Of a stretch of DNA of 12,130 bases, positions 6,970 through 12,130 are shown piece by piece (position 1 is the first letter of the stretch; each line of letters opens with the position of its first letter). The DNA comes from Christensenella sp. UBA1224 (GTDB lineage: Bacteria; Bacillota; Clostridia; Christensenellales; Aristaeellaceae). The stretch is from contig DBXA01000105.1 in assembly GCA_002309235.1 (NCBI GenBank), positions 463-12,592 on the forward strand, read 5' to 3'. A program made the position numbers and the translations under genes. Under the pieces are notes generated by a model. The model searched no databases. It worked only from the letters and a program-made list of their open reading frames with translations, and had not been told where the DNA came from.

Positions 6970-8016
6970 TCAACGGTCCCCGAGGTTCCCGCGGCAGCGG
7001 ACCAGCGTATCCTCGCGGTGACGCCTGCGAAGGTGCGCCATTGCGTCCAATACCGTTTTCCAGGCGATATCCGGCCGTCCGCAGCGATAATCATTGGATT
7101 CACCGGCCCGGAACCCCCATGTCCAGATGCTCCTCGCGCCCGCCTCGTAGATGGCATCCGCAGCCAGGAACATCTCCTCTTCACGTCCGGCGGGGATATT
7201 GAAAGCCTGCAGCCAGACGTTATGTGCCTTTCCATAACGGCTGCACAGCTCCAGATTATGACGCGTGGCCTCGTAGACGAAACGGTATACATCTTCTCCC
7301 GAAATACCGTGCCCGGTCCAGTACGGATCCGTACCCACGTTGTCGAGGGCAGGGTGTCCCGCAATACTGTCCACATCCACGCCGAAGGAATCCCCGAGCA
7401 TGACGCATACGGTGTTCACCATCCCCTTCTCCTTGGCATAGCTTGCGGCACCGGAAAAATAGCCGAGAACCGTATCCCTTCGGAACGCCTCCACCTCCGG
7501 CGTCAGTTCATCCGGCATGGCATGGCCGAACCGTTCCGCAAAGAGCTTTCGGCAGCGCGGACAGGCACAGGTCCACTGACGGTAAACGCCGTTGACCTTA
7601 TCCCTTGCAGTCAGACAGGGTTCATCCCAGAATATCTTTCGCCCGCCGCAATCGTACACCATATCGATCCATTCTTTGGTAAATGCCAGGAATTCAGGGC
7701 TGTTCAGACACACCATCTTCCGCCATGGTTCACCTGTATTGTAGATCTGACGGGCATCCGGCTGGTAGCTGAGAAAATGGGAGGAATCCCCCGGCGAACC
7801 TGCGAGCCCCCAGTTATCCACCCATACCTCGAGGCCCTGTTCCTGTGTCAGGGCAATGATATCAGCCATTACCGAACGGTGACGCTCCATATCGTTGTGG
7901 GTAAACATATGAAGTACGCTGTCAAAGCCTTCCTCCACAAGGGCAAGCATGTCGTCCCGCACATGCCTCACGATGCGATTGGAATGATAAGCCACGCCAA
8001 GCTGCAGCCTTTCCAT
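6970..8016 (-). CDS. TIM-barrel glycoside-hydrolase-like protein with GH42-like cysteine cluster
   Basis: This 348-residue protein has no signal peptide, so it is probably cytoplasmic. I cannot assign it to a named family with certainty. The layout suggests a clan GH-A-like barrel: FWDEP (129-133) places Glu132 where the acid/base residue of GH42 beta-galactosidases would fall. CACPRC (150-155) follows, then RKLFAERFG, matching the CxCxxC plus Phe pattern of the GH42 zinc site. Cys103, in CLNSPEF, stands where the fourth zinc cysteine would be. The C-terminal part has EAGARSIWTWGFRAG (291-305). The expected nucleophile Glu at the seventh strand is not seen; WLQAFNIP (268-275) lacks it. The protein may therefore use another chemistry or only bind ligand. 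AGGAGG lies 6 bases before the ATG. It is 156 bases upstream of the binding-protein gene, on the same strand. Confidence 0.72.
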   Translation of the reverse strand: MERLQLGVAYHSNRIVRHVRDDMLALVEEGFDSVLHMFTHNDMERHRSVMADIIALTQEQGLEVWVDNWGLAGSPGDSSHFLSYQPDARQIYNTGEPWRKMVCLNSPEFLAFTKEWIDMVYDCGGRKIFWDEPCLTARDKVNGVYRQWTCACPRCRKLFAERFGHAMPDELTPEVEAFRRDTVLGYFSGAASYAKEKGMVNTVCVMLGDSFGVDVDSIAGHPALDNVGTDPYWTGHGISGEDVYRFVYEATRHNLELCSRYGKAHNVWLQAFNIPAGREEEMFLAADAIYEAGARSIWTWGFRAGESNDYRCGRPDIAWKTVLDAMAHLRRRHREDTLVRCRGNLGDR

Positions 8017-8032
8017 AGATATCCTCCTTTCA

Positions 8033-8054
8033 CTCTTGGGATCGCTCCCGAGAG
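8033..8054. promoter_or_regulatory. 22-base near-perfect palindrome, operator or leader hairpin
   Basis: CTCTTGGGA (8033-8041) and TCCCGAGAG (8046-8054) are inverted around TCGC, with eight Watson-Crick pairs of nine. It lies just downstream of the -10 element and upstream of the ribosome binding site at the GH42-like gene. As DNA it has a CG at its centre, as LacI-family operators often do. As RNA from the minus strand it would fold with a GCGA (GNRA) loop. Which role applies cannot be told here. Confidence 0.5.
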
Positions 8055-8068
8055 CAGATCCTTACCTC

Positions 8069-8077
8069 ATTTTATCA
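8069..8077 (-). promoter_or_regulatory. Extended -10 promoter element of the GH42-like gene
   Basis: The minus strand reads TGA (8077-8075) directly followed by TAAAAT (8074-8069), an extended -10. No good -35 is seen at 17-18 bases, which fits extended -10 promoters. Initiation would be near 8062, giving a leader of about 45 bases. Confidence 0.5.
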
Positions 8078-8133
8078 CTCGTGTCTGGTAAAAACACCGG
8101 TTTAAACTGTCGTCTTGCGATGTTCCGAAAGAA

Positions 8134-8159
8134 AAAGCCCGGACCGCAGCCCGGGCTTT
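8134..8159 (-). terminator. Rho-independent terminator of the SH3-repeat gene
   Basis: AAAGCCCGG (8134-8142) and CCGGGCTTT (8151-8159) form a 9-base-pair stem with an 8-base loop. On the minus strand the stem ends in a T-rich run (TTTTTCTTTC). It starts 12 bases past the stop codon of the SH3-repeat gene and separates that gene from the GH42-like gene's promoter. Confidence 0.85.
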
Positions 8160-8170
8160 CGTGATCTGAT

Positions 8171-8896
8171 CTAATTCTTTTTCAGGTACGCGCTGTACAT
8201 ATAGCCAACCTGGCTCTTATACTGTACCTTCCACCATTTGGCGTTGGATGTGCTCAGTATCGTGACAACGCTGCCCTTCGCAAGGCAGTTCAGCGGCTTC
8301 GTGTTCTTCGATGCGCCCTGCCTCAGGTATACGCCGGCACCGGTGACCACAGCAGTCTTCTTGGAGGTGCTGGAAGGCTTTGAGGAAGAGGAAGAAGGAG
8401 ACGTAGTCGTCACATATTTGCTCGCCACAAAGCCCTGAGTCCCATCCGGCGCTTCGATCAGCGTGTAGGCGCCGTTGGTGCCAAGCTTGTTCACCTTGGT
8501 GCCGTTGGGGATAGTCGAGATGGCAGGAGTCTTAGCATCCGCGCCGGCCTTCATGGCGGCGCTGCCGCCTTTCGTTCTGATATAGGCGGTCCACTTGCCG
8601 GTATAATTCGTGCCGTCGGCATATATGGTGCCGATGCCGGAAATATAAAGGTTCTTCACATAGCCTTTCTTTCCGTTGGGCAGTTCTATCTTGGAGAACA
8701 CGTCTCCCTTTTCCAGCACAGTGCAGCTCTGGCCGTCCTTCAGCCATGTAACCGTTGTGTAGTTGTTGGTCTTGCTGCTGCGCAGCTTGATGGAGCCCTT
8801 CGCATAGGCAAGCTTGATGGATTCCGCGGAAGCTGCGGAAAAGGCGCCCAGTACGAGGACGATGAGCAGGAGGATCGATACGAGCCTCTTTTTCAT
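8171..8896 (-). CDS. Secreted protein with three SH3b-like repeats
   Basis: This 241-residue protein begins with a signal peptide (MKKR, hydrophobic 5-17, cleavage likely after ASA at residue 24). Three bacterial-SH3-like modules follow. The first spans about 33-85 and contains SIKLRSSKTNNYTTVTWLKDG and the end GYVKNLYI. The second spans about 104-162, with AGADAKTPAISTIPNGTKV and QGFVASKYV. The third spans about 183-240, with GVYLRQGASKNTKPLNCLAKG and GYMYSAYLKKN. A Ser/Thr/Pro-Lys linker (163-180) precedes the last. SH3b modules usually bind cell-wall peptides. There is no catalytic domain, so it is probably a wall-associated or sensory accessory protein. GGAGA lies 9 bases before the ATG. 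The gene appears monocistronic, with its own -10 box and terminator. Confidence 0.9.
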   Translation of the reverse strand: MKKRLVSILLLIVLVLGAFSAASAESIKLAYAKGSIKLRSSKTNNYTTVTWLKDGQSCTVLEKGDVFSKIELPNGKKGYVKNLYISGIGTIYADGTNYTGKWTAYIRTKGGSAAMKAGADAKTPAISTIPNGTKVNKLGTNGAYTLIEAPDGTQGFVASKYVTTTSPSSSSSKPSSTSKKTAVVTGAGVYLRQGASKNTKPLNCLAKGSVVTILSTSNAKWWKVQYKSQVGYMYSAYLKKN

Positions 8897-8936
8897 GGAA
8901 ATGCATCTCCTTTGATCACTTTTTTCTGTACCCTAT

Positions 8937-8942
8937 ATTATA
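8937..8942 (-). promoter_or_regulatory. -10 box of the SH3-repeat gene
   Basis: A perfect TATAAT on the minus strand lies about 40 bases before the start codon. No convincing -35 hexamer is found at 16-18 bases, so this promoter may be weak or need a factor. Confidence 0.4.
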
Positions 8943-9034
8943 TACCGTTTCCGGGCAAAAAAGGTTCCCTGAAATGATTTTTTCAGAAAAATTTTTTTCA
9001 AAGCGCCGCATCGCGCCTGCCGCCTGCGGGATCT

Positions 9035-9733
9035 TTATTCTTTTATCTGGCTGTTCACTAGCGCGATCTCCTGCAGGGCTTCCATGCGGCTGTCCAGTTC
9101 CGCACCGATCTCCGCGCAAAGCAGAAGCTCCCGCTCGATAGCTTCAGGATCTGCAATATCCTTCTTATAGCGTATCTTGTGCTCAAGGCTTGCCCACCAA
9201 TCCATGGATATGGTGCGCAGCTGTATCTCCGCCTTTACGTTTTTTACCGTATCAGACAAGGCCACAGGCGTCTCCACGATCAGGTGAAGGCTGCGGTAGC
9301 CGTTTTCCTTCGGCTCCCGGATATAATCCTTTCTTTCGAGGAGCTTCATATCCTCTCCTGCGAGAAGACCTTCCTCCAGCGCCCGGATATCGCCCGCATA
9401 GGAGCATACCACGCGTATTCCCGCAGCGTCCCTGATGTGTTCCCATATGTTTTCAAGAGAGAGCGGCATCCCCTTGCGCCGCAGCTTCGCCATGATGCTG
9501 TCAGCCGTTTTGAGCCTGCTGCGTATGCTTTCGACCGGCCTTCTGTCAAGGCGTTCTGCAAGAGAGATATCCAGATCTCTGATCCTTGTCTCCAGCTGCA
9601 TGAGAGCACAGGCATAGTAGCTCATCATACCGTAATACTGCTTCTCATGCTCTGTGATAAAGGCGCGCATCTCTTCATCCTGCGTTTCCGTAAGCGGCCT
9701 GGTATCCTGTGCCGCGTTCATATCACGATCCAC
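9035..9733 (-). CDS. Small alarmone synthetase, RelA/SpoT-domain GTP pyrophosphokinase
   Basis: This 232-residue protein consists of a RelA/SpoT nucleotidyltransferase domain without the hydrolase or C-terminal regulatory domains of long Rel proteins, like the RelQ/YjbM or RelP/YwaC class. It should make (p)ppGpp from ATP and GTP or GDP in the cytoplasm. Motifs: SIRSRLKTADSIMAKLRRKG (69-88), RDAAGIRVVCSY (101-112), DYIREPKENGYRSLHLIVET (136-155) and AEIQLRTISMDWWASLEHKIRYK (168-190) with Glu169. The C-terminal helix is of the length that supports tetramer formation in RelQ. The longest start is GTG at 9733; an ATG four codons later (9721) is equally possible, since the purine-rich GGGAGG lies somewhat far from both. 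It is transcribed divergently from larC. The neighbouring genes suggest no shared pathway. Confidence 0.93.
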   Translation of the reverse strand: MDRDMNAAQDTRPLTETQDEEMRAFITEHEKQYYGMMSYYACALMQLETRIRDLDISLAERLDRRPVESIRSRLKTADSIMAKLRRKGMPLSLENIWEHIRDAAGIRVVCSYAGDIRALEEGLLAGEDMKLLERKDYIREPKENGYRSLHLIVETPVALSDTVKNVKAEIQLRTISMDWWASLEHKIRYKKDIADPEAIERELLLCAEIGAELDSRMEALQEIALVNSQIKE

Positions 9734-9776
9734 TTCTGTCAGGTCTCCCTCCCTGCGGCTGTAATCGTCTGCTTTT

Positions 9777-9782
9777 ATTATA
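9777..9782 (-). promoter_or_regulatory. -10 box of the alarmone synthetase gene
   Basis: A perfect TATAAT on the minus strand lies about 45 bases before the GTG start. The -35 region at 17 bases is T-rich and not consensus. It is divergent from the larC promoter, about 85 bases away. Confidence 0.5.
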
Positions 9783-9865
9783 CATGATATCGCACCATCT
9801 TAAAACCGTTATGAACACATTGTGGCGGCGGAAAGACATTCCATCCTCTCTTTCTGTCCCCGGGG

Positions 9866-9895
9866 TTGACTCACCTTCATTCTTTCGCCTATAAT
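9866..9895 (+). promoter_or_regulatory. Sigma-A promoter of the larC operon
   Basis: TTGACT (9866-9871), an 18-base spacer and a perfect TATAAT (9890-9895). Transcription would start near 9902, leaving a leader of about 30 bases with GGAGG 10 bases before the larC ATG. Confidence 0.85.
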
Positions 9896-9931
9896 CTTCA
9901 TAAAGTATGGACAAACGGAGGAAAAACAATA

Positions 9932-11245
9932 ATGAAAACGCTTTTCCTTGACTGCGGAATGGGTGCTGCCGGCGATATGCTGACGGCCGCCCTTCTGGAA
10001 CTCATGCCCGACCAGGCTGATTTTCTTCAAAAACTCAATTCTCTTGGCATACCGGGCGTGGAATTCAAAAGTGAACCCTCTGTCAAATGCGGTATCACAG
10101 GCACACATATGCATGTGACGTTTGAAGGCGCCGAAGAAGATGAAGGGATGTTCTCTCCCGATCATGAGCACGAATACCACGACCATGAACGCGAACATCA
10201 TCACGAGCACGACCATGGTCATGAACATGACCATGAGCATGAACATGACCATGAGCATGAGCATACGCACGACCATGAACACGAGCACGGCCATGAGCAC
10301 AGCCATCATCACTCAAGTCTCAGTGATATCCGGGCTATCGTTTCACGGCTTGATATCCCCCTTTCCGTAAAGGAGGATGTGCTGGCGGTATACGGGCTTA
10401 TCGCGGAAGCGGAAGGCCATGTGCACGGCATGCCGGTAGAACAGATCCATTTCCACGAAGTAGGCACGATGGACGCTATTGCGGATGTTACCGCCGTGTG
10501 CTTGCTCTTTGACGCGCTTTCTCCAGACAGGATCATCGCCTCGCCGGTCCATGTGGGCAGCGGAAAAGTACGCTGTGCCCATGGGATACTGCCTGTTCCC
10601 GCACCGGCGACAGCCTATATCCTGCGAGATGTCCCGATCTACGGAGGAAAGATCCAGGGAGAGCTCTGCACTCCCACGGGCGCCGCGCTCCTCAAGCATT
10701 TCGTGCGGGAATTCGGTGATATGCCGGTCATGCGGGTAAAAAGCATAGGATACGGTATGGGCAAAAAAGATTTCCCTGCCGCCAACTGTGTGCGTGCCAT
10801 ACTCGGTGAAACGGAAGGTGCCCGGGATACCGTTTTCAAGCTGGAATGCAATATCGACGATATGACCGCGGAAATGGCCGGCTATGCCATGGAAAGGCTC
10901 TTCTCCGCCGGCGCACTGGAGGTCTATACAACCCCTGCCGGAATGAAAAAATCGCGCCCCGGCATCGTGATCAATGTGCTCTGCCGCGAGGACAACAGAG
11001 AAAAACTCGTTCGTGAATTGTTCCGCCACACGACGACCATCGGCATCCGCCAGACGGTCTGCGACAGATATCTGCTGGACCGCCATATCGAGACCGTACA
11101 TACAAAGAGGGGCGACATCCGTAAAAAAGTCGTTTCCGGCTATGGCGTGAAGCGTGAAAAATATGAATACGACGACCTGAAGAAGCTGGCAGACGAAAGC
11201 GGTCTGGGACTCGGGGAGCTGCTGGCGGAGCTGAGTCTGAGATAA
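9932..11245 (+). CDS. larC: LarC, nickel-pincer cofactor nickel insertion protein
   Basis: LarC is the CTP-dependent cyclometallase that inserts nickel into the pyridinium-dithiocarboxylate precursor, giving the nickel-pincer cofactor of lactate racemase LarA and relatives. The 437-residue protein starts with the family signature MKTLFLDCGMGAAGDML. It has HVHGMPVEQIHFHEVGTMDAIADV (163-186) and GELCTPTGAALLKHF (243-257). The C-terminal domain starts near VFKLECNIDDMTAEMAGY (301-318). Between 78 and 127 lies a segment with 26 His in 50 residues, mixed with Glu and Asp, probably nickel-binding. In Lactobacillus plantarum LarC is read through a programmed frameshift between larC1 and larC2; here it is one uninterrupted frame. 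The ATG at 9932 follows GGAGG; a longer frame would begin in the -35 box. larA, larB and larE are absent from the window. Confidence 0.96.
   Translation: MKTLFLDCGMGAAGDMLTAALLELMPDQADFLQKLNSLGIPGVEFKSEPSVKCGITGTHMHVTFEGAEEDEGMFSPDHEHEYHDHEREHHHEHDHGHEHDHEHEHDHEHEHTHDHEHEHGHEHSHHHSSLSDIRAIVSRLDIPLSVKEDVLAVYGLIAEAEGHVHGMPVEQIHFHEVGTMDAIADVTAVCLLFDALSPDRIIASPVHVGSGKVRCAHGILPVPAPATAYILRDVPIYGGKIQGELCTPTGAALLKHFVREFGDMPVMRVKSIGYGMGKKDFPAANCVRAILGETEGARDTVFKLECNIDDMTAEMAGYAMERLFSAGALEVYTTPAGMKKSRPGIVINVLCREDNREKLVRELFRHTTTIGIRQTVCDRYLLDRHIETVHTKRGDIRKKVVSGYGVKREKYEYDDLKKLADESGLGLGELLAELSLR
10163..10312 (+). repeat. His-codon-rich repeat tract within larC
   Basis: The stretch encoding residues 78-127 of LarC is made of repeated CAT/CAC-GAN units. 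It includes two perfect tandem copies of an 18-base unit at 10220-10237 and 10238-10255, followed by a degenerate copy. The repetition explains a long Met/Val-rich open frame on the opposite strand, which is not a gene. Copy number is likely to differ between strains through slippage in multiples of six bases. Confidence 0.85.
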
Positions 11246-11258
11246 AGGGAGACGCTGT

Positions 11259-11801
11259 ATGGATAACAGACAGACACTGTATGATATGGCTATGGATTCC
11301 GGCTGCACCGCTGCCGGTTGGGTCGGGAAAGAAGCCCTTATCTGCAGACAGGAGGTACGCGATATCTGCGCCGGGAACGGCTGCGGGAAATACGGAACGA
11401 CCTGGTCATGTCCTCCCGGCCTCGGAACACTGGAGGAATGCAGGGCAAAGCTCATGCTTTATGACAATTTCCTCCTCTTTTCCCGGAAATCCGACCTGGA
11501 GGACTCCTTCGACTACGAGGGCATGATGGAAGGACACCGGGCCTTCGCCGAAACAGCGGAGCGTTTCCACGAAAAGCTGCGAAAGACCGGCCTGGACTTC
11601 TGCCTGCTCTCCAATGAGGGCTGCACGCGCTGCAAAAAATGCACCTATCCGGATGCACCGTGCCGTTTTCCGGAAGACCAGCACGGTTCCCTGGAGGGTT
11701 ACGGGCTGATCGTGGCGGATCTTGCCGCCGCTGCCGGTATGAAATATATCAACGGAAAGGATACCGTTACCTTTTTCGGCATGCTGATGTATAATGAATA
11801 G
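11259..11801 (+). CDS. DUF2284-like cysteine-rich putative metal-binding protein
   Basis: This 180-residue cytoplasmic protein has 11 cysteines. The N-terminal group (C29, C37, C42, C51) includes CGKYGTTWSCPPG (42-54), with the WxCPP pattern of DUF2284 proteins. The second group, CTRCKKCTYPDAPCRFPED (122-140), resembles an iron-sulfur or zinc site of the form CxxCxxC-x6-C. Its function is unknown. Such proteins are predicted to bind metal or carry Fe-S clusters. The ATG follows GGGAG at 7 bases and lies 13 bases after the larC stop, so the two are co-transcribed. A role linked to nickel, cofactor or sulfur handling would fit the neighbour but is inference. Confidence 0.82.
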   Translation: MDNRQTLYDMAMDSGCTAAGWVGKEALICRQEVRDICAGNGCGKYGTTWSCPPGLGTLEECRAKLMLYDNFLLFSRKSDLEDSFDYEGMMEGHRAFAETAERFHEKLRKTGLDFCLLSNEGCTRCKKCTYPDAPCRFPEDQHGSLEGYGLIVADLAAAAGMKYINGKDTVTFFGMLMYNE

Positions 11802-11861
11802 ACATTCCGTATGCATCGGAAACAAATATGTGATGCAAGTGAAGAACAAAGGAGAATGAAC

Positions 11862-12130
11862 ATGGACAAGCAGAAGAGATCCCTGTTCCAGGCACTGAAC
11901 CGGCTGAAGATATTCCGTTCCCTGAATGAGAAGGAATTCGCTTGGGTGCTGTACGATGTGGGCAATTCCGCCTTTACGATGCTGGCCTGCGCGCTGATCC
12001 CGATCTGGTTCAAGAGCCTTGCGATCGGAACCGCCCCCGGGCAGATCTCATCGGACAACGCGACCGCCTATTATTCCCTTGCCATATCCATCGTCACGAT
12101 CGTCGTGGCGCTGCTGGGCCCGATCATCGG
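11862..12130 (+). CDS. MFS transporter, UMF1-like (partial, runs off right edge)
   Basis: The first 90 residues of a membrane protein are visible. Residues 24-38, KEFAWVLYDVGNSAF, match the start of UMF1/Atg22-like major facilitator proteins, which have a similar (A)WxLYDxxNSAF motif at the first membrane helix. The first helix continues with TMLACALIPIWF (39-50), and a second runs about 69-89 (AYYSLAISIVTIVVALLGPII). AAAGGAG lies 7 bases before the ATG. It is 60 bases after the DUF2284-like stop with no terminator between, so it probably belongs to the larC transcript. The substrate is unknown. Transport of a lactate- or hydroxyacid-type metabolite would fit larC but is speculative. Confidence 0.82.
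   Translation, partial: MDKQKRSLFQALNRLKIFRSLNEKEFAWVLYDVGNSAFTMLACALIPIWFKSLAIGTAPGQISSDNATAYYSLAISIVTIVVALLGPII

Noticed and set aside
8969..8986. Hairpin CTGAAA/TTTCAG as a terminator of the alarmone synthetase gene
   Set aside because: The stem is only six A/T-rich pairs and the T-run is not adjacent. No convincing terminator was found for that gene.
9866..9931. 22-codon upstream extension of larC
   Set aside because: The extension would begin with the TTG of the -35 box and run through the -10 box. The ATG at 9932 has a ribosome site and gives the family's normal N-terminus.
9809..10312. Minus-strand frame rich in Met, Val and Phe, looking like a membrane protein
   Set aside because: It is produced by reading the His-codon repeats of larC backwards (CAT gives ATG) and has no other support.
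9932..11245. Programmed frameshift in larC as in Lactobacillus
   Set aside because: The N- and C-terminal parts are in one continuous frame, with no stop or shift near their boundary.
11806..11845. Inverted TGCAT/ATGCA arms before the MFS gene as a regulatory site
   Set aside because: The five-base arms are 16 bases apart and could occur by chance.

Overview
The window looks like chromosomal DNA from a Gram-positive-type anaerobe, most likely a Clostridia-class Firmicute of moderately high GC. This rests on strong AGGAGG-type ribosome binding sites, sigma-A-like promoters, a PadR regulator paired with an HAAS-type membrane protein, a stand-alone small alarmone synthetase, and lysine-starting signal peptides ending in AxA. 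The placement is inference; no rRNA or tRNA marker is present. I see no insertion sequence, CRISPR array, tRNA, rRNA or integrase.

Layout: everything from position 1 to about 9733 is on the minus strand, and everything after about 9860 is on the plus strand. Reading the minus-strand block in its own direction (right to left): (a) a RelA/SpoT-domain small alarmone synthetase (9035-9733); (b) a secreted protein with three SH3b-like repeats (8171-8896), closed by a terminator; (c) a TIM-barrel, GH42-like protein with a probable four-Cys zinc site (6970-8016), with its own promoter and a palindromic operator candidate; (d) an import and processing operon made of a solute-binding protein (5740-6813), ABC ATPase (4643-5653), fused two-domain permease (2893-4629), glycerophosphodiester phosphodiesterase (1991-2884) and SAM methyltransferase (1203-1985), closed by a strong terminator at 1112-1151; (e) a PadR regulator (686-1027) with a near-consensus promoter overlapped by an inverted repeat, and, overlapping it by 14 bases from a TTG start, a membrane protein with an N-terminal HAAS/permease-prefix-like domain that runs off the left edge.

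The plus-strand block starts from a good promoter at 9866-9895. It contains larC, the nickel insertase for the nickel-pincer cofactor, with a 50-residue segment containing 26 histidines. A Cys-rich DUF2284-like protein and the start of a UMF1-type MFS transporter follow and run off the right edge. larA, larB and larE are not in the window.

How the genes may work together: the binding protein, ATPase and fused permease form a complete importer of the Fe(III)/polyamine/2-aminoethylphosphonate type. The directly coupled phosphodiesterase suggests that the cargo is a glycerophosphodiester or a related phosphodiester, hydrolysed after uptake. The methyltransferase, which starts at the phosphodiesterase stop, may act on the released product. 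A hairpin with a GAAA loop and a T-run sits between the binding-protein and ATPase genes and probably lets the binding protein be made in excess. The most novel candidates are this importer-phosphodiesterase-methyltransferase set and the GH42-like protein upstream of it, which keeps the zinc-cysteine pattern but seems to lack the nucleophile glutamate.
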